Positions 17,810 through 25,377 of a stretch of 64,000 nt of DNA are shown here, piece by piece (the stretch's first letter is position 1; each line of letters begins with the position of its first letter). Origin of the DNA: an uncultured Serinicoccus sp. (GTDB lineage Bacteria; Actinomycetota; Actinomycetes; Actinomycetales; Dermatophilaceae); assembly GCF_947500995.1 (NCBI RefSeq), contig NZ_CANMUA010000003.1:310001-374000 (forward strand), read 5' to 3'. The notes beneath the pieces were generated by a model, which was not told the DNA's origin, searched no databases, and worked only from the letters and a program-made list of their open reading frames with translations. A program made the position numbers and the translations under genes.

Positions 17810-19246
17810 ATGCATAGAAGACTGCTACCCATGACCGTGGCCGCCTCCCTCCTGCTCGCGGGGTGCGCCACGGAGTCCACGACGTCCGGCGGGGGGAGCG
17901 AGGAGCAGGAGACCGACGCCGCCAGCACCGGGGGGGCCGGGTCCGAGGACTCCGAGGAGACGACCTCCGAGGAGGAGTCGACGGAGGACGCCGAGGGCGG
18001 GTCCGAGGCGGCCTCGACCGTCGAGGCGAGCGGCCCCAGCCCGCGGCTGGCGGTGACCTACGACGGTGGCGTCATGGTCCTCGACGCCCTGTCGCTCGAG
18101 GTCGAGGGGGAGATGGAGGCCGAAGGCTTCGTCCGGCTCAACCCGGCCGGTGACGGTCGGCACCTGTTCCTCACGGAGGGCGACTCCTTCCGGCTGCTGG
18201 ACGCCGGGACGTGGAGCGAGCCGCACGGCAACCACAGCCACAGCTACACCACCGCGCCGCAGCTCACCGACCTCGCCGCCGAAGGCTCGCACCCCGGCCA
18301 CGTGGTCCGGCACCATGGCACGACCGCGCTCTACTTCGACGGCGCCGGCCGGATCGACATCCTGGACCCCGCCGAGCTGGACGCCACCGCGAGCGAGCTC
18401 CCCATCACCGAGTCGATCGAGGTGGAGGACCCGCACCACGGCGTCGCGGTGCGCCTGGAGGACGGGTCGATGCTGCAGACCGTCGGCACCGAGGACGAGC
18501 GCACCGGCGCCATGGTCACCGGGCCCGACGGCGAGCAGATCGCCCTGACCGACGAGTGCCCGGGCGTGCACGGCGAGACCGTCGCCGAGGACGAGGCCGT
18601 CGTGCTCGGCTGCGAGGACGGCCCCGTCGTCTTCTCCGACGGCAGCTTCGCCAAGGTGGAGGCGCCGGACGACTACGCCCGGACGGGCAACGTCGCCGGC
18701 TCCGAGGAGTCGCACGTCGTCCTGGGTGACTACAAGGTGGACGAGGACGCCGAGCTGGAGCGCCCGGAGCGGGTCGCCCTCATCGACACCGAGACGGCGC
18801 AGATGCAGCTGGTGGACCTCGGCACGTCCTACAGCTTCCGTTCCCTGGCCCGCGGCCCGGAGGGTGAGGCCCTCGTCCTCGGCACCGACGGCGAGCTCCA
18901 GGTGCTCGACCCGGAGAGCGGCGAGATCACCGAGGAGATCCCGGTCGTGCAGGAGTGGGAGGAGCCGATGGAGTGGCAGCAGCCGCGGCCCACCCTGTTC
19001 ACCATGGGGCAGTTCGCCTACGTCACCGAGCCCGCCTCCAGCGAGATCCACATCGTCGACCTGGCCACGATGGCCGTCATCGACTCCGCCACCGTGCCGC
19101 ACGAGCCGAACGAGCTGTCGGGCGTCACGGGCGACGTCGAGCTGGAGCACGCGCACGAGGGTGACCACGACCACGAGGGCGAGGACCACGACCACGAGGA
19201 CCACGACCACGAGGCGAGGACTCCTGATCAGGGTCGCGTGATCTGA
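17810..19246 (+). CDS. AztD-like zinc metallochaperone lipoprotein with His-rich tail
   Basis: 478 residues. Short signal with lipobox LAGC (Cys19), then an acidic Ser/Thr/Glu linker (20-75), then a beta-propeller-like body with repeated strands (LAVTYDGGVMVLDALSLEV, RLLDAG, IDILDP, VQVLDP-type blades). The His motifs GNHSHSY and VVRHHGTTALYFD match the zinc sites of AztD, the periplasmic chaperone that loads AztC. The C-terminus ends in an His/Asp/Glu-rich tail of about 25 residues (DHDHEGEDHDHEDHDHE). No aztABC transporter genes are nearby. ATG 17810 is preferred over the in-frame ATG 17798, which lies inside the operator. The 3' end overlaps the convergent SRPBCC gene by 19 bases. Confidence 0.75.
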   Translation: MHRRLLPMTVAASLLLAGCATESTTSGGGSEEQETDAASTGGAGSEDSEETTSEEESTEDAEGGSEAASTVEASGPSPRLAVTYDGGVMVLDALSLEVEGEMEAEGFVRLNPAGDGRHLFLTEGDSFRLLDAGTWSEPHGNHSHSYTTAPQLTDLAAEGSHPGHVVRHHGTTALYFDGAGRIDILDPAELDATASELPITESIEVEDPHHGVAVRLEDGSMLQTVGTEDERTGAMVTGPDGEQIALTDECPGVHGETVAEDEAVVLGCEDGPVVFSDGSFAKVEAPDDYARTGNVAGSEESHVVLGDYKVDEDAELERPERVALIDTETAQMQLVDLGTSYSFRSLARGPEGEALVLGTDGELQVLDPESGEITEEIPVVQEWEEPMEWQQPRPTLFTMGQFAYVTEPASSEIHIVDLATMAVIDSATVPHEPNELSGVTGDVELEHAHEGDHDHEGEDHDHEDHDHEARTPDQGRVI

Positions 19247-19638
19247 CGCACGGCACGCAGGTATGCCGTTCGTACGGCCGGGGACGCCAGCGCCGCGAGG
19301 GCGCCGGGCACCCCGGCCACGGCATACTCCTGCTCCCACCTGAGCCGGGTGTCGGCGCCGGCCGGGCGCAGCGTCACGTCGATGTGGCCGGTGAGGGGGC
19401 GGCCGACTTTCGCGATGACGGCGTGGCCGTGGGGCTCCCAGAGCCGCACGACCATCTCGTCGTCGATCCGGACGGGACCGAGGCGGGTCCTGGCGACGAA
19501 GCCGGCACCCGGCCCGAGCGGGCCACCCGTCGTCGTGGTGAGGGGGATCGCGGCCGTGTGCCGGTCGAGGTCCCACAGCCGCTCCCACACCTGCGCGGGA
19601 GCGCCGGGGACCAGCACGTCGAACCAGAACCGGGCCAT
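19228..19638 (-). CDS. SRPBCC family protein (polyketide cyclase/dehydrase-like)
   Basis: 136 residues with the START-like fold pattern: an N-terminal strand (FWFDVLVPGAPAQVWERLWD) leading into the conserved Trp-Asp, a set of beta strands, and a long C-terminal helix (PAVRTAYLRAVRQI). Proteins of this type bind hydrophobic ligands; none is indicated here. TAGGCT six bases before the ATG suggests a leaderless mRNA. Its last 19 bases overlap the end of the AztD-like gene on the opposite strand. Confidence 0.7.
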   Translation of the reverse strand: MARFWFDVLVPGAPAQVWERLWDLDRHTAAIPLTTTTGGPLGPGAGFVARTRLGPVRIDDEMVVRLWEPHGHAVIAKVGRPLTGHIDVTLRPAGADTRLRWEQEYAVAGVPGALAALASPAVRTAYLRAVRQITRP

Positions 19639-19644
19639 GCGGCC

Positions 19645-19650
19645 AGCCTA
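19645..19650 (-). promoter_or_regulatory. -10 box of the SRPBCC gene (leaderless start)
   Basis: On the minus strand TAGGCT is followed by 6 bases and the ATG. Confidence 0.5.
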
Positions 19651-19698
19651 GGGCACCCCGCGCCACCCGCCGCCTGCACAGGACGCGTGCTCCGTCGA

Positions 19699-19758
19699 CA
19701 CCGGACGCGTACACCGGACGACGCGGTGGTCCGGTGTGGCCTGACCGCGCGTCCGGTG
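19699..19758. repeat. Nested inverted repeats upstream of nfo
   Basis: The outer arms CACCGGACGCG (19699-19709) and CGCGTCCGGTG (19748-19758) are exact complements, and so are the inner arms ACACCGGAC (19711-19719) and GTCCGGTGT (19729-19737). The element fills the gap between two divergent genes and ends 8 bases before the nfo -10 box. It could fold as a long hairpin or be a multi-site operator. Confidence 0.8.
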
Positions 19759-19765
19759 CCGTGCC

Positions 19766-19771
19766 TACGAT
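19766..19771 (+). promoter_or_regulatory. -10 box of nfo (leaderless start)
   Basis: TACGAT is followed by 7 bases and the ATG at 19779. Confidence 0.5.
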
Positions 19772-19778
19772 GGTGGCC

Positions 19779-20579
19779 ATGAGCACACCGGCCCTGGGGG
19801 CGCACGTCGACCAGACCGACCCGATCGCCGAGGCGCAGGCCCGGCGGGCGCCCCTGGTGCAGTTCTTCCTCGGTGACCCCCAGGGCTACCAGGGTCCTGA
19901 GATCCGGTATGCCGGCGGCGCCGCGGCGCTGCGCGCGGCCGCCGAGGAGGCCGGGGTCGACCTCTACGTCCACGCCCCCTACATCGTCAACGTCGCCACC
20001 CTCAACAACCGCATCCGCATCCCGTCGCGCAAGCTGCTGCAGCAGCATCTCGACGCGGCCACGGAGATCGGCGCGAAGGGCCTCATCGTGCACGGGGGCC
20101 ACGTCAACGCCCAGGACGACCCGGAGAAGGGGTTCGACAACTGGCGCAAGGCCGTGGAGTCGCTGACCTTCGGGGTGACGCCGCTGCTCCTCGAGAACAC
20201 CGCCGGGGGCGACAACGCCATGGCCCGGCACCTGGAGCGGATCGCCCGGGTCTGGGAGGCGATCGGGCGGGCGGAGGGTGCCGAGCACGTCGGTTTCTGC
20301 CTGGACACGTGCCACGCCTGGGCGGGCGGCATCGCGCTGGACGGGGTCGTGGACCAGGTGCGCGCCATCACCGGACGCATCGACCTCGTGCACGTCAACG
20401 ACTCCCGGGACGCCGCCGGCAGCGGCGCCGACCGGCACGCGAACCTCGGCGCCGGACAGGTCCCGCCGGACGAGCTGGCCGACGTCGTCCGAGCCGCCGG
20501 CGCGCCCTCCCTGGTCGAGACCCCGGGCGGCGCCGACGAGCACGTCACGGACCTCGACTGGCTCCGCGAGCACCTCTAG
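19779..20579 (+). CDS. nfo: Endonuclease IV (deoxyribonuclease IV)
   Basis: A 266-residue TIM-barrel AP endonuclease with the three-zinc ligand set in order: His in YVHAPY, His in LIVHGGH, Glu in LLLENTAG, Asp-His in FCLDTCHAWAGG, His in LVHVNDS, Asp-His in DRHANLGAG and the final Glu in LVETPGG. It incises 5' to abasic sites and at oxidised bases without Mg2+. It starts at the ATG after a TACGAT -10 box, directly behind the nested inverted repeat. It pairs functionally with xthA 2.7 kb away. Confidence 0.95.
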   Translation: MSTPALGAHVDQTDPIAEAQARRAPLVQFFLGDPQGYQGPEIRYAGGAAALRAAAEEAGVDLYVHAPYIVNVATLNNRIRIPSRKLLQQHLDAATEIGAKGLIVHGGHVNAQDDPEKGFDNWRKAVESLTFGVTPLLLENTAGGDNAMARHLERIARVWEAIGRAEGAEHVGFCLDTCHAWAGGIALDGVVDQVRAITGRIDLVHVNDSRDAAGSGADRHANLGAGQVPPDELADVVRAAGAPSLVETPGGADEHVTDLDWLREHL

Positions 20580-20653
20580 CTGACGCACGCCGGGCTCGCC
20601 CACCGGACGTGCCCCGCGACGACCTGCCGGGCGCGACGGGGGAGGCCCCGGCA

Positions 20654-20659
20654 TACCCT
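20654..20659 (+). promoter_or_regulatory. -10 box of the SDR gene (leaderless start)
   Basis: TACCCT is followed by 6 bases and the ATG at 20666. It lies inside a GGCATACC copy, so the recurring octamer supplies the TA of this promoter. Confidence 0.5.
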
Positions 20660-20665
20660 GAGCCC

Positions 20666-21451
20666 ATGGGAACAGCGCTGGTGACCGGTGCCTCGGCCGG
20701 ACTGGGACGGGAGTTCGCCGCACAGCTCGCCGGGCGCGGGCACGACCTGGTGCTGGTGGCCCGGGACGGGACGCGGCTCACCGCGCTCGCGGACGAGCTC
20801 ATCGCCCGGCACGGGGTGGCCGTCGAGGTCCTGCCGGCCGACCTGTCCGACCGGGCGGCGCTGGGCCGCGTCGCCGAGCGCGTCGCCGACCGGGACCGCC
20901 CGGTCGACCTGCTCGTCAACAACGCCGGGTTCGGGAGCCGGCGCGGCTTCGTGCGCGGTGATCTCGCCGAGGAGGAGGCGGCCCTCGACCTCATGGTGCG
21001 AGCGGTCATGGTGCTCTCGCACGCGGCCGGCGGCGCCATGCGCGAGCGTCGCCGGGGAGCGATCCTCAACGTCTCCTCGGTGGCCTCCTTCGCGGTCATG
21101 GGCCACTACTCGGCGATCAAGTCCTACGTCACCGTCTTCTCCGAGGCCCTCGCCACCGAGCTCGTGCCCCACGGCGTCACCGTGACGGCGCTGTGCCCCG
21201 GTTTCGTGCACACCGAGTTCCACGACCGTGCCCGCATGAACATGTCGCGGCTGCCGGACGCCCTGTGGCTGGACGCGGCCGACGTCGTGCGTGCTGGGCT
21301 CGACGACGTCGCCCGCGGCACCGTGGTCTCGGTGCCGTCGGTGACCTACCGGTCCCTCGTCGGGTTCCTGCGGGTCGCGCCCCGCCGGCTGACCCGCAGG
21401 GTCGCCGGGTCCCTCGCCGCCCGACGGCGCCCCCGCGACCCCCAGGGATGA
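20666..21451 (+). CDS. Short-chain dehydrogenase/reductase
   Basis: A 261-residue classical SDR. Cofactor motif TGASAGLG (about 7-14), NNAG (about 87-90), and the catalytic Ser (NVSS), Tyr and Lys (YSAIK, about 149-153) are all present. An Arg in the VARDGTRL segment after beta-2 suggests NADP(H). The 40-residue basic tail (APRRLTRRVAGSLAARRRP) may touch the membrane. It is followed by the GH15-like gene with an ATGA overlap. The substrate is unknown. Confidence 0.87.
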   Translation: MGTALVTGASAGLGREFAAQLAGRGHDLVLVARDGTRLTALADELIARHGVAVEVLPADLSDRAALGRVAERVADRDRPVDLLVNNAGFGSRRGFVRGDLAEEEAALDLMVRAVMVLSHAAGGAMRERRRGAILNVSSVASFAVMGHYSAIKSYVTVFSEALATELVPHGVTVTALCPGFVHTEFHDRARMNMSRLPDALWLDAADVVRAGLDDVARGTVVSVPSVTYRSLVGFLRVAPRRLTRRVAGSLAARRRPRDPQG

Positions 21452-22842
21452 CCCGCCGCAGCCGGTGGGCCGCCGCCCTCGCGGTGCTGCTCGCCTGCGG
21501 CGGGTCCCTGGTCTGGCAGGGCAGCCACCGGCAGGTCTCGCTGCACCAGGAGGCGGTGACCCGCGACGCCTGGGGGCGGCTGGTCGAGGTGGCACCCGGG
21601 CGGTCGGCCGACGGATGGCTCCCGCTGTCCGCGGACCCCGAGACGATGCCCCTCGAGGTGTCCGTGCTCGCCGCCCGCGAGGCCGGGCGACAGGGGTGGC
21701 TCGCCTCCGGGTGGCTCCCAGACCCCGCCGACCCGAGGGCCGGGATGGTGCGTGCCGCGCTGGCCGACCTGCACACCCTCACCGCGCCCACCGGCACCGC
21801 ACCCGGCGCGGTGCTCGCCGGTGCCTCCCCGGCCTGGCAGTACGTCTGGCCCCGGGACGCGAGCTGCGTGGCGGTGGCGCTCGCCCGCACCGGGCACCAG
21901 CAGGACGCGCTCCTGACCCTGCTCCTGCTGCAGGACCTGCAGGCCGACGACGGCTCGATGCAGGCCCGCTACCTGCCCGTGGGGGACGGCACGGTGCCGG
22001 ACGACCGGGAGCCGCAGGAGGACGGGCCGGGGTGGGCGCTGTGGGCGGCCGCCGCGGTGATCGAGGAGGGTGTGCCGTCGCCCGGTGACGACGGCGACGC
22101 CGGTGACGCCGGCGGCGGGCCGGCGACGGGCCGCCGCGAAGGAGCAGGTGGGCAGCAGCAGGTGGCCGGGCTGCTGACCCCCCTGGTGGTGCGCTCGACC
22201 GGGCGCCTGCTGGACCGGCTCGACCCGGGGACGGGTCTGCCCCGGCCCTCCCCGGACTACTGGGAGCGCCCGGAGGACGAGGTCACGCTGGCCGTCGCGG
22301 CGACGGCTCTCATGGGTCTGGAGGCGGCGTCCGACCTGCACGCCTCGGGGCTGGTGGGCGAGCAGGCGTGGCGCTCGGGCGGGGTGGACCCCGGCCTCCT
22401 GGCACCGGCGGCCGCCAACCTGCGGGCGCAGATCGGGGACTCGTTCGGGCCGCGGTTCCCCCGCCACGTCGGTGGACGCCCGGACGCCGCGGTGACCCTG
22501 CTGCTCCCCCCGTTCGTCGACGTGCCGGTCCCGGGGGCGGACGAGGCGCGGCTGCGGGCGCAGGAGGCCCAGCGGCGTCCGGCCGGAGGGGTGGCGCCCG
22601 GGGCGGGGTGGCGCAACGACGGCGTCTCCTGGACCCCGCAGACGGCGCTCCAGGCGGTCGCCGCCGCGCACAACGGCCACCCGCTGGAGGCCGACCGCTG
22701 GCTGGACTGGCTGGACGCCCACCGGACGGCGGCCGGAGCGCTGCCGGAGAAGGTGCTGCACGACGGCGACCCGGCGGCCGTGGCCCCGCTGGGCTGGACC
22801 GCGGCCCTCGTGCTCCTCGCCGCGCGAGCCCCCGCGCCCTGA
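21448..22842 (+). CDS. Exported glycoside-hydrolase family 15-like protein
   Basis: 464 residues. An N-terminal signal or membrane anchor (WAAALAVLLACGGSLVW, about 7-23) precedes an (alpha/alpha)6-barrel pattern. QYVWPRDASCVAVALARTG (about 131-149), DYWERPEDEV (about 270) and LPEKVLHDGDP with APLGWTAALVLLA near the end are GH15 glucoamylase/glucodextranase/trehalase landmarks, with Glu in the WER segment and Glu in LPEKV as candidate catalytic acids. The inserted loop around residue 215-235 is low-complexity Gly/Asp. It overlaps the SDR stop (ATGA), so the two may be co-translated. An enzymatic role outside the cytoplasm is inferred. Confidence 0.75.
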   Translation: MTRRSRWAAALAVLLACGGSLVWQGSHRQVSLHQEAVTRDAWGRLVEVAPGRSADGWLPLSADPETMPLEVSVLAAREAGRQGWLASGWLPDPADPRAGMVRAALADLHTLTAPTGTAPGAVLAGASPAWQYVWPRDASCVAVALARTGHQQDALLTLLLLQDLQADDGSMQARYLPVGDGTVPDDREPQEDGPGWALWAAAAVIEEGVPSPGDDGDAGDAGGGPATGRREGAGGQQQVAGLLTPLVVRSTGRLLDRLDPGTGLPRPSPDYWERPEDEVTLAVAATALMGLEAASDLHASGLVGEQAWRSGGVDPGLLAPAAANLRAQIGDSFGPRFPRHVGGRPDAAVTLLLPPFVDVPVPGADEARLRAQEAQRRPAGGVAPGAGWRNDGVSWTPQTALQAVAAAHNGHPLEADRWLDWLDAHRTAAGALPEKVLHDGDPAAVAPLGWTAALVLLAARAPAP

Positions 22843-22861
22843 CCGTCTCCGTGCCCGGAAG

Positions 22862-22928
22862 GGTGCGACTGCACCGGGTATGTCGTGGAATCGCCCTGGC
22901 GGGCGACATATCCGCTGCAGTCGCGCAC
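22862..22928. repeat. REP-like long imperfect palindrome
   Basis: The outer arms GGTGCGACTGCA and TGCAGTCGCGCACC pair apart from a 2-base bulge, and the inner arms GGTATGTCG and CGACATATCC pair with one bulge, around a ~17-base centre. It sits 20 bases after the GH15-like gene stop and before pyrE. It resembles REP/BIME elements: it could end the upstream transcript or be a dispersed mobile palindrome. Confidence 0.75.
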
Positions 22929-23028
22929 CACCGGACGCGGGATCGGGTCGCACCGGACGTCCTGACGGACCAGAGGAGCGGCCCCTCGGGCGGCCCGGTC
23001 GCCCACGGGGACCGGTCGGGACGCTGGC

Positions 23029-23034
23029 TAGGCT
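23029..23034 (+). promoter_or_regulatory. -10 box of pyrE (leaderless start)
   Basis: TAGGCT is followed by 7 bases and the ATG at 23042. Confidence 0.55.
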
Positions 23035-23041
23035 GGGCGTC

Positions 23042-23590
23042 ATGACCTCACGCGACCGGCTGCTCCGCCACATCACCGACCTGGCCGTGGTGCACGGCCG
23101 GGTGACGCTCTCCTCCGGAGCGGAGGCCGACTACTACGTCGACCTGCGCCGGGTCACCCTGCACGGCGAGGCCGCCCCGCTGGTGGGCGAGGTCATGCTC
23201 GACCTCGTCGACGACCTCGCGGTCGACGCCGTCGGGGGGCTGACGATGGGCGCGGACCCGGTGGCCGTGGCCATGCTTCACGCCGCCGCGCAGCGGGAGG
23301 GGCCCGCTCTGGACGCCTTCGTCGTCCGCAAGAGCGAGAAGGCCCACGGTCTGCAGCAGCGGATCGAGGGCCCAGCGCTCGCGGGCCGACGGGTCGTCGT
23401 CGTCGAGGACACGTCCACCACGGGCAGCTCGCCGCTGACGGCCGTCGAGGCGGTCCGTGAGGCAGGCGGCGAGGTGCTCGCCGTCGCGGTCATCGTCGAC
23501 CGGGACAGCGGTGCGCGGGAACGCATCGAGGAGCAGGGCGTCGAGTACCGCGCCGCCTACTCCCTGGCAGACCTCGGCCTGGCGGACTGA
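23042..23590 (+). CDS. pyrE: Orotate phosphoribosyltransferase
   Basis: A 182-residue type I phosphoribosyltransferase that joins orotate and PRPP to give OMP in UMP synthesis. Visible motifs: LSSGAEADYYVDLRRVTL (orotate site), VRKSEKAHGLQQRIEG (the flexible loop with catalytic Lys/His) and the PRPP-binding VVVVEDTSTTGSS (about 120-132). The length and the KAHG loop match the short actinobacterial PyrE. It is monocistronic, leaderless, and followed by a strong hairpin. Confidence 0.95.
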   Translation: MTSRDRLLRHITDLAVVHGRVTLSSGAEADYYVDLRRVTLHGEAAPLVGEVMLDLVDDLAVDAVGGLTMGADPVAVAMLHAAAQREGPALDAFVVRKSEKAHGLQQRIEGPALAGRRVVVVEDTSTTGSSPLTAVEAVREAGGEVLAVAVIVDRDSGARERIEEQGVEYRAAYSLADLGLAD

Positions 23591-23612
23591 TCCTGACGGG
23601 CTGAGCGCCCCG

Positions 23613-23634
23613 GCGGCGGTGCTGGTGCCGCCGC
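23613..23634 (+). terminator. pyrE terminator hairpin
   Basis: GCGGCGG and CCGCCGC form a perfect 7-bp stem around an 8-base loop, 22 bases after the pyrE stop. No T-run follows, as is usual in actinobacterial terminators. Confidence 0.55.
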
Positions 23635-23680
23635 GGCCCTCAGCCCCAGCTGCGGTGCTGGTGGCCGCCGCGGCCCTCAG
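23615..23680. repeat. Duplicated ~29-bp hairpin segment
   Basis: The segment GCGGTGCTGGTG-CCGCCGCGG-CCCTCAG at 23615-23643 recurs at 23652-23680 with one inserted G. The second copy reaches the stop codon of the convergent gene. It is a recent local duplication of the terminator region, giving two tandem hairpins between convergent genes. Confidence 0.8.
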
Positions 23681-25239
23681 CGCCGGCGGCGGTCCCAGTG
23701 TGCGAAGCCGGCGGCGCGCGCCGCGTCCTCGCTCTCGAACCACACCTCCGCCCGCACACCCTCGTAGCTGGGCGAGTCAGGGGTGTGGAAGAGCATCGAG
23801 CCGGTGTTGCCCTTGACCGACCAGCCGGCCGGACCGGTGCCGTCCTCGAGCGGCTCCGCGGACCCGGACCCGTAGATGGACTCGGCGAAGACCGCAGCGC
23901 CGACCTCGGCCTCCGACGGCGGCTCGTCGGCCAGGGGGGCCTCGGTGGGGTGCTCCTCGGCGACAGGCTCCTCGGCGACGGGCTCCTCGACAACAGGTGC
24001 CTCGACGACGGGCTCCTGGACCACGGGCTCCTGGGCGACGGGCTCCTCGACGACGGGCTCCTGGACGACAGGCTCCTCGACGACAGGTGCCTCGCCCGTG
24101 GGCTCGGTCGGCGGGACGTCGGTGGGGGCGGTGTCCGGGGTGCCCCAGGTCTCGTCCTGGCGCTGGTCGGTGCCCACGGCCTCGGTGGGTGCGCTGTCCG
24201 GAGTGACCCACGTGTCGTCGTGACGCTCGTCGGCGACGGTGGTCTCGGTCGTGGAGGCCTCCGGGGCCGACCAGGTGTCGTCGGCGACGGGGGCGTCGGC
24301 GGGGGCGGTGTCGGGGGACTCCCAGAGGTCCTCCCGGTGCTGGTCCTCACCCGGGCTCGCCGCGCCGGCAGCACCGGCCGTGCCCGCGGCGCGCGCCGTG
24401 TCCGTGCCGTCCCACGCGTCGTCCTGGGCCGACGGCTCGTCCTCGACGGGCGGCTCGTCGGTGAGGGGGGACACCGACCCGTCACCGCCGGGGTAGACGT
24501 CGGTGGCCGAGCCGCGGTCCTCGCGCACCGAGCCGTCGTCGTCCAGGACGACGGCCTGCCCCTCCTCTGCGCGGTAGGTGGTGGCGTCGTCGCCGACCGG
24601 GTACTCCTCGGCCCCGGGGGTGTCCTGCGAGGCGAGGACCTCGTCGGCGGTGAGCGGCTCGGTCGAGGGCTCCTGCGCCGCGGCCGGGTCGGTGAACTCG
24701 GGCGCCTCGGCCTCGCGCGGTGCCCCACCCTCCTCGACGACGGCGGGCTCGTCGGCGATGTCCTCCTCGTCGACCGGCTGGTAGGCCTCCTCGTGCTCGT
24801 CGGCGACGTCCTGGTCGTCCACCGGCTGGTAGGCCTCCTCGAGGGAGCCGTCCTGCTCGTCCACCACGGGAGCCTGAGGCTGCCCGTGGGAGCTGTCCTG
24901 CTCGTCGAGGACGGGGGCGGAGGTGTCCTCGACCACCGGCTCCACCGGCTGCGCGTCGTAACGGGACTCGGTCGGCGCCACCTGCCCGTCCTCGGCGCCG
25001 GCCCGCACGTCCTCGGTCCCGGCGGGCTGCTGGTGGACCTCGGTCCCTCCCACCGGCTCGGCCAGGGGTGCCGGTCCGGTCTCGCCGTGGTCCTCGCCGC
25101 CGGCCAGCTCGTCGTGGTCACGCGCGTCCAGCGCCCCCGCGCCGTCGCCGTCGTCGCCGGGGCGGCGCAGCAGCCAGAAGACGACGATGCCGACGAGCAC
25201 CAGCAGCAGGATCAACAGGATCCAGGTGGTGGAGTCCAT
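23677..25239 (-). CDS. Single-pass membrane protein with acidic repeat region and C-terminal 'sunset'-type domain
   Basis: 520 residues. One N-terminal membrane helix (WILLILLLVLVGIVVFWLL, about 6-24), then ~420 residues of acidic, Pro/Val/Glu-rich low complexity with repeats (EEAYQPVDxxDxADE twice; a PVVEEPVVQE series near 385-440). The last ~65 residues are ordered: GPAGWSVKGNTGSMLFHTP, then Y, then EVWFESEDAARAAGFAHWDRR, matching small actinobacterial C-terminal domains of the form KGN..yH.p...Y....WF.se.eA.aaGF (called sunset domain in some annotations). GGAGG lies 6 bases before the ATG. Function unknown; the layout suggests an envelope-spanning tether. Confidence 0.7.
   Translation of the reverse strand: MDSTTWILLILLLVLVGIVVFWLLRRPGDDGDGAGALDARDHDELAGGEDHGETGPAPLAEPVGGTEVHQQPAGTEDVRAGAEDGQVAPTESRYDAQPVEPVVEDTSAPVLDEQDSSHGQPQAPVVDEQDGSLEEAYQPVDDQDVADEHEEAYQPVDEEDIADEPAVVEEGGAPREAEAPEFTDPAAAQEPSTEPLTADEVLASQDTPGAEEYPVGDDATTYRAEEGQAVVLDDDGSVREDRGSATDVYPGGDGSVSPLTDEPPVEDEPSAQDDAWDGTDTARAAGTAGAAGAASPGEDQHREDLWESPDTAPADAPVADDTWSAPEASTTETTVADERHDDTWVTPDSAPTEAVGTDQRQDETWGTPDTAPTDVPPTEPTGEAPVVEEPVVQEPVVEEPVAQEPVVQEPVVEAPVVEEPVAEEPVAEEHPTEAPLADEPPSEAEVGAAVFAESIYGSGSAEPLEDGTGPAGWSVKGNTGSMLFHTPDSPSYEGVRAEVWFESEDAARAAGFAHWDRRRR
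23952..24096. repeat. 15-bp repeats encoding E-E/Q-P-V-V/A
   Basis: About ten head-to-tail copies of a 15-base unit (GGCTCCTCGACGACG type) code on the minus strand for pentapeptides EEPVV, QEPVV and EEPVA. The frame is kept throughout. Replication slippage could readily change the copy number. Confidence 0.85.
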
Positions 25240-25377
25240 GGTGGTGCCTCCGTTCGGCGGCCCGGTGCGGCCGCATGTCGGTCGGTGGCGGGCTGGTGCC
25301 CGCGACCGACCCCACCGTAGTGCGAAACACGCAGGTCGGCCATGGCAGAGCGCCGCCGCGGTGCCACAATGCTGCGC

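Noticed and set aside
17798-17812. ATG at 17798 as the start of the AztD-like gene
   Set aside because: It lies inside the Zur-like palindrome and the likely -10 region; the ATG at 17810 gives a normal lipoprotein signal.
20601-22959. CACCGGACG repeats as a defined regulon motif
   Set aside because: At this GC content several copies are expected by chance; only the paired copies in the 19699-19758 palindrome stand out.
23952-24096. Regular short repeats that could suggest a CRISPR array
   Set aside because: The unit is 15 bases with no unique spacers, and the frame encodes pentapeptides within a larger gene.
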